Assembly (NCBI RefSeq): GCF_029478665.1
Contig: NZ_JARPQB010000052.1
Coordinates: forward strand, 1-49,924
Reading direction: 5' to 3'
DNA length: 49,924 nucleotides
Source: Pseudomonas entomophila
GTDB lineage: Bacteria > Pseudomonadota > Gammaproteobacteria > Pseudomonadales > Pseudomonadaceae
The stretch's first letter is position 1, and each line of letters opens with the position of its first letter. The translations under genes were made by a program, and so were the position numbers. Under the pieces are notes generated by a model. It ran no database searches. It was not told the origin of the DNA and saw only the letters and a program-made list of their open reading frames with translations. Positions 1 through 9,729 of the stretch are shown one piece after another.

Positions 1-3000
1 CGATCGCCGCCAGCAGGGCCTGCGGGTCGCGGGCCGTGGCCCGCTCCACCAGCACGATGCAGGCGCCGGCCAGCAGGCTGCCGTACAGCTCCAGGCCGGC
101 GATGTCGAACGACAGCGAGGTCAGCGACAGCACCCGGTCGTGCGCGGCGATGCCCGGCTGCTTGAGCATGCTGGCCAGGAAGTTCAGCACGCCGTCGTGG
201 CGCACGCCCACGCCCTTGGGCTTGCCGGTGGAGCCGGAGGTGTAGATCACGTAGGCCAGGTTGCCGGGCGCGGCCAGGTTGTCGAGGTTGGCGCCGTCAA
301 ACTCCGCCAGCCAGTCCTCGCCGGCTTGCAGCTCCAGCGCCGCGACCCCGACCGGCAGTGCCAGCGCGCCGCGCAGGTGGGCCTGGGTCAGCACCAGTTG
401 CGCGCCGCTGTCCGCGACCATGTGCGCCAGGCGCTCGGCCGGGTATTCCGGGTCCATCGGCACGTAGGCGCCGCCGGCCTTGAGGATCGCCAGCAGGCCC
501 ACCACCAGCTCTACGCCGCGCTCCACGGCGATGCCCACCAGCACGTCCGGGCCCACGCCCATCGCACGCAGGCGCCGGGCCAGGCGGTTGGCGCGGCGGT
601 TGAGGGTGGCGTAGTCGAGGGTGTCGCCGGCCGCGCTCAGGGCGGGGGCCATTGGCGTGCGTGCGGCGCTGGCCTCGATCAGCTCGTGCAGGCACTGGTC
701 GTCGGCGAATGGCACCGCCGTGGCGTTCCAATCCTCGACCACCTGCGCCTGCTCGTGCGCCGCCAGCAGGCCGAGGCTGCCCAGGCAGCGCTGGTCATCC
801 TCGCAGAACGCCCGCAACAGGCCTTGCAGGTGGCGGTCCATCTGCTCGATGGCCGCGCGGCCATAGACGTCGCACGCATGGCTGTACTGCAGCACCAGGT
901 CTTCTTCCAGCCCCGCCGACAAGGTCAGGGCATAGCTGGTGCGTTCGCGCTTGCTCGAATCGCTGAAGCGCAGGCCGGCCGGCGCGCCCTGCTCCAGCGC
1001 CGCCGAAACCGGGTAGTTCTCGAAGATCAGGATGTGGTCGAACAAGGCGCCACCGCCCTGCCCGGCCCAGCGCTGGATCTCGTACAACGGCGTGTGCTCG
1101 TGGTCGCGCATGGCCAGGTTGAGGTCCTGCACCTGGCGCACCCACTGGCCCACGGTCAATTGCGCCTCGGGTCGGGCGATCACCGGCAAGGTGTTGATGA
1201 ACAGCCCCAGTTGCTCCTCGATGCCCGGCAGCTCCGCCGGGCGCCCCGACACGGTGGCGCCGAAGGCCACGCAGTCCTGCTGGGTGTAGCGGCGCAGCAA
1301 CAGCAGCCAGGCAGCCTGCAGCACCGTGTTGGCGGTGACCTTCTGCTGCCTGGCGAAGGCTTTCAGCCGTACGGTGTCGGCCACGCCCAGGCGGCTGACG
1401 CGCTCGGCGAAGCTGCCCGGCGCGGCCTCTCGCTCGCTGCCATCGGCCAGTGCATCGGCCAGCCGGGTGGGCTCCGCCAGCTCGGCCAGGCGAGCTTTCC
1501 AGAACGCCTCGCTGGCGTCCACCGGTTGCTTCGCCAGCCACCCCAGGTAAGGGCGGTAGCTACTGGCCGGTGTGGCGCAGTCCTGCCCGGCGTAACGTTG
1601 CAGCACCTCACCCAGCAGGCGCGAGCTGCTCCAGCCGTCCAGCAGGATATGGTGGGTGGTCTGGATCAGGTGCCAGTCGTCCTCGCCGGTGCGCACCACG
1701 ACAAGACGCAGCAACGGCGCGTGGTCGAGTTCGAAGGCGCCAGCGAGGTCGCTGGCCGCCAGTGCATCCAGGGCACTGGCCAGATCATTGCGACCGCGCC
1801 AGTCGTGCCGCTCGCAGGGTATCGCCAGGTGCTTGTGCACCACCTGCAGCGGCTGCTCCAGACCATGCTGCCAGTGGAAGCTGGCGCGCAGCACGTCGTG
1901 CCGGTCTACGCAGGCCTGCCAGGCCTGGACGAAGCGCTCGACGTCCAGGCCCTGCACCTGCAGGCGCATCTGGTTGAGGTAGGCGCTGCCGGCCGGCTGG
2001 TACAGGCTGTGGAACAGCATGCCCTGCTGCATCGGCGTCAGGGGCAGCACGTCGGCGATGGCCGCAGGCGCCACCGGCAAGGCATCGAGCTGCGCCTGGG
2101 CCAGGCCGGCCAGCGGGAAGTCCGAAGGCGTGACACCCTCGCCGCCGTCGAGGCAGCAATGCTGGATCAGGCTCTGCAAGGCTTCGAGGTAGAGGCCGTT
2201 GAGCTGTTCGATACGCTCACGGGTGAACATCTGCCCGCTGAACGTCCAGCTCAGCCCCAGGCACCCCTGGTAGACCTGGGCGTTGAGCGTCAGCCAGTTG
2301 CCCAGGGGCGCGGCGGCGTCGCGGGTATCGCCGCTGGGGCCGGCGCAGGGGCGCAGCCAGGCGTCGGCGTCGAAACCCTGGTCAAGCTGGCCGAGGTAGT
2401 TGAAGGTGATGCGCGGCGCCGGCAAGGCTGCCAGCGCCTGGCGTGTTTCAGGCGGCGCGAGATGGCGCAGCAGGCCGAAGCCCAGGCCATTGCCGGGTAT
2501 GGCGCGCAACTGCTCCTTGACCGCCTTGATGCACTCACCCGGCGCCATATGCGGCGTCAGGCGCACCGGATAGAGGCTGGTGAACCAGCCCACGGTGCGC
2601 GACAGGTCGATATCGTCGAACAGGTCCTCGCGACCATGCCCTTCCAGGCGCACCAGCACGTCGGGGCGACCGCTCCAGCGGCTCACGGCCTGGGCCAGCG
2701 CGGCCAGCAGCAGGTCGTTGATCTGGGTGCGGTAGGCGCTGCCGGCGGCCTGCAGCAACTCACGGGTCCGCTCCTGGGGCAGTTGCCCATTGACCACCTG
2801 GGCGTGGCGTTGCTCCAGCGAGCCGGTCGGGTCGTCGCACGGCAGCGCGGCATCGGCGCCTTGCAGGCGCGCCAGCCAACCCGCCAGCTCGCCCTCGACG
2901 GCCTCACTGGCGGCGTGGTTCGCCAGGCGCGTGGCCCAGTCGCGCCAAGCGCTGGTCTTGGCCGGCAACGCGGCTTCGCGGCCCTCGGCCAACGCCGCAT

Positions 3001-6000
3001 AAGCCTGCTGCAGGTCCTCCAGCAGGATCCGCCAGGAGACGCCGTCGACCACCAGGTGGTGGATCACCAGCAACAGGCGTTGCTTGCCATCGGCCAACGT
3101 GGCCAGCACGGCGCGCAACAGCGGCCCTTCGCCAAGGTCGAGGCTGGCCTGGGCCTGTTCGCAACAGGCCTGCAACTGCTCGTCGTCCGCCACGTCGCGC
3201 TGCCACAGCAGCGCTTGCTCGTCGAGAGGGCCGTGCCACTGGCGCCAGCCCTCGCCCTCGGCGGCAAACCGCAGGCGCAGGGCGTCATGGTGACGGACCA
3301 GGCACTGCAACGCGCCTTCCAGCAATTGCGCTTCGAGCCGTCGTTCGGGCTGCAACAGCACGGCCTGGTTCCAGTGGTGCTGCTGGGGAATGCGGCCTTC
3401 GAAGAAACCGTGCTGGATCGGCGTCAGCGGCACCTCGCCCTGCACCGGCCCCTGGTCGATGACCTGCTGCGTCTGTTCACGCGTCACCAGCGCCAGCGTG
3501 GCAATGGTCTGGTGGGCGAACACATCGCGGGCGGCCAGGTTCAGGCCGGCCTTGCGCGCCCGGCTGACCATCTGGATGGCGATGATCGAGTCGCCGCCCA
3601 GTTCGAAGAAGTTGTCATCGACGCCAATGTCATCGCGCCCCAGCACCTGCCGCCAGACCGCCAGCAGCCGCGCTTGCAGCGCATCGCGCGGCGCCTGGCC
3701 GGCCGCCTGGGCGCCGTTCGCCTTAGGCAACGGCAAGGCACGGCGGTCGAGCTTGCCGTTGGCGGTCAGCGGCAACGCCGCCAGTGCCAGCACATGGGCC
3801 GGTACCTGGTGCGCCGAGACACGCTCGCGCAGGAACGCCTTGAGCGCCTCGGCAGCCACCACCTCGGCGCCCTTGGCCACCACATAGGCGATCAGTTGCA
3901 GACCGTTGGCGCCGGGCTGGCCGACCACCACGCACTCGCCTATCGCTGGGTGGGCAAGCAGCTGGCGCTCAATCTCACCGGGCTCGACCCGGTAGCCGCG
4001 AATCTTCAGCTGCTGGTCGGCGCGCCCCTGGTAGCGCAGGGCGCCGTCGGCATACTGGCGCACGCGGTCGCCGCTGCGGTACAGGCGTTGCCCGGCCGCG
4101 CCGAACGGGTCGGGCACGAAGCGCTCGGCGGTCAGCCCCGGCTGGCCCAGGTAGCCCCGGGCCAGGCCGGCGCCACCGATGTACAGCTCGCCCTGGCCAC
4201 CGACCGGCGCCGCGTTCAAGGCGGCGTCGAGCACATGGGCACGCAGGTTGGGCAGCGGCGCGCCCAGGGGCGGCACGGCCTGTACGTCGTCGAGCGGGCA
4301 GGTGAACGCGCCGACCGTGGTCTCGGTCGGGCCGTAATGGTTGGCCAGGCGACAGTGCGGCGCCAGGGCCTGGATACGTTGCAGCAAGGCCGGCGGGCTG
4401 GCCTCGCCGCCGAGCACCAGGCAGCGGCGCGGCAGCACGGCGGCATTGTCGCCGGCCAGCAGCGCGCCCAGGTGTGAAGGCACGATCTTCAGCGCGTCGA
4501 CGGCATGCTCGCTCATGTAGGTGGCGAACGCCTGGCCGTCGACCGCCGTGTCGGCGTCCACCAGGTGCAGGGTGCGGCCCGCCGCCAGGGCGCCGAACAG
4601 CACGGTGTGACCGAGGTCGGCGGCCAGGGTCGAGACCAGCGCCATGCTGCGCACGTCGGCCAGCGGCAGGCGCTGTTCGATGCCGTCGAGGTAGTTGGCC
4701 AGGGCCCCATGGCCCACGCCCACGGCCTTGGGTCGCCCGGTGGAACCGGAGGTGAAGATCACATAGGCCAGGTCGTCGCCGAACACTTCGACGGTCGGGG
4801 CAGCCTCGACGCGCTCCGGGGCTTGCAGGGCGTCTTCCAGCAGGCAGGTGACGACACCGTCGAAACCGCTGAAGCGTTCGAGCTGGTCGGCGGGCGCCAG
4901 GACCAGCCGCGCGCCGCTGTCTTCAAGCATCTGGCCCAGGCGTTCGCGCGGGAACTGTGGGTCGAGGGCCACGTAGCAGGCGCCGGCCTTGAGCACAGCG
5001 AGCAGGCCGACCAGGGTTTCCAGGCGGCGCTCGGCGCTCAGTGCCACCAGCGAGCGGGGCGTCACACCGCGCTCGATCAAGCGTGCGGCCAAGTGATTGG
5101 CACGGGCCTCGAGGGCGGCATAGCTCAGCGAGCGGGGGCCGTCGACCAGTGCCAGGCGCTCGGGATGCGCCGCGGCCTGGGCCGCGAAACGCTGGTGCAG
5201 CCAGGTGCTGGCCGCGATTACCGGTTCGGCCTGAACGGGCGCAGTCGGCGCTTCGAGGCGCAGCGCCTCGATGGCCTGGCCGGGTTCGGCCAGGGCCTGT
5301 TCCAGCAGCCGCGCCCAGTGCTGGCCAAGGCGTTCGACGGTGGCGGCCTCGAACAGGTCGCAGGCGTACAGCCACGAAGCCTTGAGTTGCTCGCCCTGCT
5401 CCTCGGTGCTCAGGGTCAGGTCGAAACGGGCGAACTCGGTGGTCAGCTCCAGCGGCGCCAGCTCGACGCCGGGCAGCTGCCAGCTCACCGCTTCGCCACG
5501 GCTTGCCTGGTGGTTGAACAGCACCTGGAACAGCGGCGTGCGGTCGAGGCTGCGCTGCGGCTGCAGGGCATCGACCAGGTGTTCGAACGGCAGGTCCTGG
5601 TTGGCCTGGGCCTCCATCACCCGCTGGCGCACCTGGGCCAGCACCGTGCTGAAGGGCTGGCGGCCATCCAGCTCGACCTGCAGCACCTGGGTGTTGACGA
5701 AGAAACCAATCAGCGCCTCGACTTCGGCGCGGGTGCGGTTGGCCACCGGCGTGCCGACCCGCACCACTTCGCTGCCGCTGTAGCGGAACAGCAGCACCTG
5801 CAGGCTGGCCAGCAGCACCATGAACGGCGTGCAGCCATGCTCGGCGGCGACCCGGCGCAGCGACGCGCCCAGGCCATCGGGCAAGGCCACGGCCACCCGC
5901 GCGCCCTGCTGCCCTCGGCGCGCCGGGCGCGGATGATCGAACGGCAGCTCCAGTTCGTCGTCCGCCGTGCCCAGCCGCTCGCGCCAGTAGCCCAGCTGGC

Positions 6001-6688
6001 GCTCGGCCTCGCCGGCCTCCAGCCACAGGCGCTGCCAGCGGGCATGGTCGGCGTACTGGATGGCCAGCGGCGCGACGTCGGCCTGGGACTGGTAGTGGCC
6101 CAGTACCTCGTTGACCAGGATCGGCATCGACCAGGCGTCGGTGACGATGTGGTGGGTGCAGAACACCAGCACCCATTGCGCCTCGCCGGTACGCAGCAGG
6201 CTGGCGCGCAACAGCAGGTCGCGCTCCAGGTCGAACGGCCGCGCCGAGCGCTCGGCGATGACCTCCTGCAGCTGTTGCGCGTCGGCCTGGCGCAGGTCCT
6301 GCTCGTCCACCTGGACGTCGCGCAGGCCATGGATCACCTGCAGCACGCGCTGCTCGTCCTGGCGGAAGTTGGTGCGCAGCGCCTCGTGGCGCGCCACCAG
6401 CGCCCGCAGGCTGCGCGCCAGGCGCTGGCGGTCGAAGTCACCGCGCACGCGCAGCAACGCCGGCTGGTTGTAGGCGCTGGACTGCGGGTCGAGCTGCCAC
6501 AGCAGCCACAGGCGTTGCTGGGCGAACGACGCCTGCACCGGCTGGTCGTCCTCGCGTGCCGGGATCGGCAGCAGGTCGAACGACAGCCCCTGTTCACGCA
6601 TGCGCCCTTGCAGCGCTTTCTGCTCCTGCGGGGCCAGGGCGGCGAAGCGCCTGGCCAGGGCCTGCATGCGGTCGGACAGCTGGGTCAT
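1..6688 (-). CDS. Pyoverdine-type NRPS (C-A-T-E-C-A...), 3' end outside window
   Basis: The frame is open from the ATG at 6688 to the window edge, giving at least 2,229 residues; the C-terminus is missing. Domains in order are condensation (HHIVTDA near residue 179), adenylation (SGSTG near 650), carrier (GGDSI near 1033), epimerization (HHLVVDG near 1213), condensation (HHILLDG near 1683) and a second adenylation domain (SGSTG near 2150) that runs off the edge. Read by hand against GrsA, the first adenylation pocket is D-L-T-K-V-G-H-V-G, the known Asp signature, and the epimerization domain implies D-Asp. The truncated second pocket begins D-I-L, as in Gly-activating domains. The start overlaps the upstream NRPS stop as ATGA, so the two are probably co-translated. 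In the first C domain the motif ends in Ala instead of Gly. A role in building the pyoverdine peptide is inferred from the neighbouring fpv operon. Confidence 0.93.
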   Translation of the reverse strand, partial: MTQLSDRMQALARRFAALAPQEQKALQGRMREQGLSFDLLPIPAREDDQPVQASFAQQRLWLLWQLDPQSSAYNQPALLRVRGDFDRQRLARSLRALVARHEALRTNFRQDEQRVLQVIHGLRDVQVDEQDLRQADAQQLQEVIAERSARPFDLERDLLLRASLLRTGEAQWVLVFCTHHIVTDAWSMPILVNEVLGHYQSQADVAPLAIQYADHARWQRLWLEAGEAERQLGYWRERLGTADDELELPFDHPRPARRGQQGARVAVALPDGLGASLRRVAAEHGCTPFMVLLASLQVLLFRYSGSEVVRVGTPVANRTRAEVEALIGFFVNTQVLQVELDGRQPFSTVLAQVRQRVMEAQANQDLPFEHLVDALQPQRSLDRTPLFQVLFNHQASRGEAVSWQLPGVELAPLELTTEFARFDLTLSTEEQGEQLKASWLYACDLFEAATVERLGQHWARLLEQALAEPGQAIEALRLEAPTAPVQAEPVIAASTWLHQRFAAQAAAHPERLALVDGPRSLSYAALEARANHLAARLIERGVTPRSLVALSAERRLETLVGLLAVLKAGACYVALDPQFPRERLGQMLEDSGARLVLAPADQLERFSGFDGVVTCLLEDALQAPERVEAAPTVEVFGDDLAYVIFTSGSTGRPKAVGVGHGALANYLDGIEQRLPLADVRSMALVSTLAADLGHTVLFGALAAGRTLHLVDADTAVDGQAFATYMSEHAVDALKIVPSHLGALLAGDNAAVLPRRCLVLGGEASPPALLQRIQALAPHCRLANHYGPTETTVGAFTCPLDDVQAVPPLGAPLPNLRAHVLDAALNAAPVGGQGELYIGGAGLARGYLGQPGLTAERFVPDPFGAAGQRLYRSGDRVRQYADGALRYQGRADQQLKIRGYRVEPGEIERQLLAHPAIGECVVVGQPGANGLQLIAYVVAKGAEVVAAEALKAFLRERVSAHQVPAHVLALAALPLTANGKLDRRALPLPKANGAQAAGQAPRDALQARLLAVWRQVLGRDDIGVDDNFFELGGDSIIAIQMVSRARKAGLNLAARDVFAHQTIATLALVTREQTQQVIDQGPVQGEVPLTPIQHGFFEGRIPQQHHWNQAVLLQPERRLEAQLLEGALQCLVRHHDALRLRFAAEGEGWRQWHGPLDEQALLWQRDVADDEQLQACCEQAQASLDLGEGPLLRAVLATLADGKQRLLLVIHHLVVDGVSWRILLEDLQQAYAALAEGREAALPAKTSAWRDWATRLANHAASEAVEGELAGWLARLQGADAALPCDDPTGSLEQRHAQVVNGQLPQERTRELLQAAGSAYRTQINDLLLAALAQAVSRWSGRPDVLVRLEGHGREDLFDDIDLSRTVGWFTSLYPVRLTPHMAPGECIKAVKEQLRAIPGNGLGFGLLRHLAPPETRQALAALPAPRITFNYLGQLDQGFDADAWLRPCAGPSGDTRDAAAPLGNWLTLNAQVYQGCLGLSWTFSGQMFTRERIEQLNGLYLEALQSLIQHCCLDGGEGVTPSDFPLAGLAQAQLDALPVAPAAIADVLPLTPMQQGMLFHSLYQPAGSAYLNQMRLQVQGLDVERFVQAWQACVDRHDVLRASFHWQHGLEQPLQVVHKHLAIPCERHDWRGRNDLASALDALAASDLAGAFELDHAPLLRLVVVRTGEDDWHLIQTTHHILLDGWSSSRLLGEVLQRYAGQDCATPASSYRPYLGWLAKQPVDASEAFWKARLAELAEPTRLADALADGSEREAAPGSFAERVSRLGVADTVRLKAFARQQKVTANTVLQAAWLLLLRRYTQQDCVAFGATVSGRPAELPGIEEQLGLFINTLPVIARPEAQLTVGQWVRQVQDLNLAMRDHEHTPLYEIQRWAGQGGGALFDHILIFENYPVSAALEQGAPAGLRFSDSSKRERTSYALTLSAGLEEDLVLQYSHACDVYGRAAIEQMDRHLQGLLRAFCEDDQRCLGSLGLLAAHEQAQVVEDWNATAVPFADDQCLHELIEASAARTPMAPALSAAGDTLDYATLNRRANRLARRLRAMGVGPDVLVGIAVERGVELVVGLLAILKAGGAYVPMDPEYPAERLAHMVADSGAQLVLTQAHLRGALALPVGVAALELQAGEDWLAEFDGANLDNLAAPGNLAYVIYTSGSTGKPKGVGVRHDGVLNFLASMLKQPGIAAHDRVLSLTSLSFDIAGLELYGSLLAGACIVLVERATARDPQALLAAI

Positions 6689-9600
6689 ACGTCCTCCACC
6701 GCATCGAACAGCGCTTCCAGGGCGTCGGCCTTGGCATCGCTGGCCCCGGAGCCACGGTGTCGCTCGACCTGCTCGGCCAGCAACGCCACGGTCTCGCCCT
6801 CGAAGAACACCCGCAGCGGCAGGTCCAGGTTCAACTGGGCCTGCACTTGCGAGCGGATGCGCGTGGCCAGCAGCGAATGGCCGCCCAGGGCGAAGAAGTT
6901 GTCGTGTACACCCACGCGCTCCAGTTGCAGGGCCTCCTGCCAGATCTGCGCCAGGGTCGCTTCCAGTTCGTTGCGCGGCGCCTGGTATTCGCGGCTCTCG
7001 GCCTGCAGGGCGGCCAGCGCGTTGCGGTCGAGCTTGCCGTTGGGGGTCAGCGGCAAGCGCTCAAGCGCCCGCACGTAAGCCGGCACCATGTACTCCGGCA
7101 GCTGTTCGCGCAGACGCTCCAGCAGCTGGATTTCCACGCCGCCGGCGGCGGTTTCGGCCAGCACCACGAACGCCGCCAGCTGGGCGCCGCCACCGGTCTC
7201 ACGGACGACGACGGCCGCCTCGCGCACATCCGGCAACTGCGCCAGGCGCGCCTCGATCTCGCCCAGCTCGACGCGGAAACCGCGCAGCTTGAGCTGGAAA
7301 TCCAGGCGCCCGAGGTAGTCCAGGGTCGCGTCGGTGCCCGGGCTGACCCGGTCGCCGGTGCGGTACAGGCGCTCGCCCGGCGTGCGGGCGAATGGGTCGG
7401 GCACGAAGCGGCTGGCGGTCAGGCTGGGCCGTTGCAGGTAGCCCCGGGCCAGGCCCGGGCCAGCGACGTACAGCTCGCCTTCACGGCCGAAGCCGACCAG
7501 CTCGCCGTCGCGGTCCAGCACCCGCAGACGCGCACCGGCGATGGCGCCGCCGATCGAGATGCGCGCGTGGGGCGGCTGTTGCTCCACGGCATGGGCCGAG
7601 CACCACACCGCGCTTTCCGACGGCCCGTATTCGTTGACCAGCAGGGTGTTCGGCAGGCGCTGGTAATGGGCGGCCGGCAGGTCCAGCGGGCAGGCTTCGC
7701 CGGCCACGATCACGCAGGCCAGCTCAGGCTGGCGCAGGTGTTCGAGGATCTGCGCGTAGAACGACGGCAGGGCCAGGAAGTGGCTGATCGCCTCGCCTTC
7801 GACCAGTGCCGCCAGGCGTGCCGGATCCTTGTGCGCCTGCTCTTCGGGCAGGTACAGCGTGCCGCCCTGCCCCAGGGTCCAGAAGATCCCGGCCACGGAA
7901 CTGTCGAAGGAGAACGACGACAGCATCAGGAAGCGCCGCAGCGGCGCCTGGTAGAACGCCGCGCGGGCGCGGGTCGAGGCGCAGGCGTTGGCATGGCTGA
8001 TCATCACGCCCTTGGGCTTGCCGGTGGAACCGGAGGTGTAGATCACGTAGGCCAGGTTGTCGGCGCTGATGGGCGCCCGCGGCGCCTCGGCCTGGGCCGG
8101 CGGCAGGCCGCCTTCCAGGGCCAGGCGCTCGACGCCATCGGCCACTTCGATGCCTTCGGCCAGCGGCCGCAGGGTGATCAGGCTGTGGGCCTTGGCGTCG
8201 TGGAGCATGAACGACAGGCGATCGGCCGGGTAGCTGGGGTCCAGCGGCAGGTAGGCGCCACCGGCCTTGAGGATCGCCAGCAGGGTGACGACGATTTCCA
8301 CCGAACGCTCGCCATACACCGCCACCACGCTGTCGGCGCCGACGCCGCGCTGGCGCAGGACGGCGGCCAGGCCGTTGGCGCGCTGGTCGAGGGTGGCGTA
8401 GTCGAGGGTCTGCTCGCCCACGTGCAGGGCGATGTGCTGCGGCTGCTCGGCCGCTGCCTGCTCGAACAGGCCGTGCAGGGTCTGGCCTGGCACGGTATCC
8501 AGTGCGTCGCTGCGGTCGAAGCGCGCGAGCAGTTGTGCCTGCTGGGCGGCGTCAACCGTGGCCAGGCGCGCCAGGGGCCGGTCGAGGTCCTTGGCCAACG
8601 CAGCGGCGAAGGTGTCGAACTGCGCCAGCCAGGCCGCCAGTTGCTCGACGGCGTAGCGGCCGGCCGGGCTGGACAGGCGCAGCCATTGCCCATCGGCCCA
8701 CAGCAGCAGCTTCTGCGCGCGCGGGCAGTCCAGCTCCAGTTGCACACGGTTGTCCGGCGCCTGGTTGCGCAGACCACAGGCATAGGCCGGCACGGCAGCC
8801 TCGCCAAGGTCGGCCTCGTCGAGGCAATCCAGCCAGGCACGGGCCTGGCTCAGTTGACCTGCCAGGCCAGGCAATTGCTCGCCCAGGCCACGGCTGCTGT
8901 CGAAATTCAGCACCAGCGGCAGTTGCCGGGCGAAATGCCCCAGGGTCTGTTCAAGCTGTTCATTACGGCCATCGACTTCCAGCCCCAGTGCCAGCCCGGG
9001 TTGCTGCCCCAGCTCGGCGAGGAACGCGCCCCACAGCAGGGCCAGGGCGTCTTCGCGCTCGACCTGCGCGGCCGCGACCAGCGCATCCAGGGCCGCTGCC
9101 ACGCCATTGCCTGCCTGCTCGGCCACCGGTACCTGTGCGCTCGCCTGGCGCCGCTCGAACGGCAGCGGCAGCGGGTGCGCCACGTTGCCCAGCAGGCTGC
9201 GCCAGAAGGCCCGGCCTTCCAGGCCGATGGCCTCCTGCGCCAGGTCACCCTGCCAGGCGGCGTAGTCGGCGTACTGCAAGGCATCGAAGGGTTCCAGCGA
9301 CGCGCCGCGCAACAGCTGCCCGAGCTCATCGGCCAGTTGCCGCAGGGCCTGTTCGTCGGCGCTGGCCAGGGCCACACCCAGTAGCAGCTGGCCAGGGCAC
9401 AGCGCGGCGACCAGCGGGTACTGCGCCAGGCCCTGGGCCACCCGATCGCGGGCCTGCTCCAGGCTATCGACCGCCAGCACCTGCAGGCTGGCCTGCGGGT
9501 GGATCTCCTGGGCCGGCAGCTTCAGGCCAGGCACCTGCACATAGCGGGTACGCAGCACCTCGTGGCGCTCGCACAGGGTGCGCAGGGCCTGCTCCAGGGC

Positions 9601-9729
9601 CAGCAGGTTGAGCCCGACGGGGGTCTCCATCAGCAGCCTGGCGGCCAGTGGCTGGCCCTGCCCGGCCTGGAGCACCAGCACCTGTTGCGCCGAGGCCTGG
9701 AAGATTTCTGCGGGGTTGCTGGCGGTCAT
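6685..9729 (-). CDS. Single-module NRPS with degenerate N-terminal C-like domain (Int?-A-T)
   Basis: This protein has 1,014 residues. Residues 1 to about 440 have the layout of a condensation domain (including a QYADYAAWQ-like stretch), but the place of HHxxxDG reads LGVALASADEQ, so no catalytic His pair is left. An adenylation domain follows (SGSTG near 566) and then a carrier domain (GGHSL near 950). The pocket read by hand is D-S-A-A-I-A-E-V-W. It resembles the known His signature D-S-E-L-T-A-E-V-C, so His is the likely substrate, though not proven. Known siderophore systems use inactive C-like interface domains to dock stand-alone beta-hydroxylases, and a hydroxylase gene lies directly upstream. 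The gene overlaps both neighbours by ATGA. The condensation activity it lacks is probably supplied by the C-terminal C domain of the 3,088-residue NRPS. Whether the degenerate domain is a true interface domain or only decayed cannot be settled by eye. Confidence 0.93.
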   Translation of the reverse strand: MTASNPAEIFQASAQQVLVLQAGQGQPLAARLLMETPVGLNLLALEQALRTLCERHEVLRTRYVQVPGLKLPAQEIHPQASLQVLAVDSLEQARDRVAQGLAQYPLVAALCPGQLLLGVALASADEQALRQLADELGQLLRGASLEPFDALQYADYAAWQGDLAQEAIGLEGRAFWRSLLGNVAHPLPLPFERRQASAQVPVAEQAGNGVAAALDALVAAAQVEREDALALLWGAFLAELGQQPGLALGLEVDGRNEQLEQTLGHFARQLPLVLNFDSSRGLGEQLPGLAGQLSQARAWLDCLDEADLGEAAVPAYACGLRNQAPDNRVQLELDCPRAQKLLLWADGQWLRLSSPAGRYAVEQLAAWLAQFDTFAAALAKDLDRPLARLATVDAAQQAQLLARFDRSDALDTVPGQTLHGLFEQAAAEQPQHIALHVGEQTLDYATLDQRANGLAAVLRQRGVGADSVVAVYGERSVEIVVTLLAILKAGGAYLPLDPSYPADRLSFMLHDAKAHSLITLRPLAEGIEVADGVERLALEGGLPPAQAEAPRAPISADNLAYVIYTSGSTGKPKGVMISHANACASTRARAAFYQAPLRRFLMLSSFSFDSSVAGIFWTLGQGGTLYLPEEQAHKDPARLAALVEGEAISHFLALPSFYAQILEHLRQPELACVIVAGEACPLDLPAAHYQRLPNTLLVNEYGPSESAVWCSAHAVEQQPPHARISIGGAIAGARLRVLDRDGELVGFGREGELYVAGPGLARGYLQRPSLTASRFVPDPFARTPGERLYRTGDRVSPGTDATLDYLGRLDFQLKLRGFRVELGEIEARLAQLPDVREAAVVVRETGGGAQLAAFVVLAETAAGGVEIQLLERLREQLPEYMVPAYVRALERLPLTPNGKLDRNALAALQAESREYQAPRNELEATLAQIWQEALQLERVGVHDNFFALGGHSLLATRIRSQVQAQLNLDLPLRVFFEGETVALLAEQVERHRGSGASDAKADALEALFDAVEDV

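Noticed and set aside
140..4477. A very long plus-strand open frame (1,445 codons), and similar ones at 4505-7078, 6556-9384, 10899-16382 and 16446-17987
   Set aside because: They lie antisense to intact NRPS genes with full domain motifs; high GC leaves the opposite strand open. Their translations are Gln/Arg/Ala/Gly-rich with no domain.
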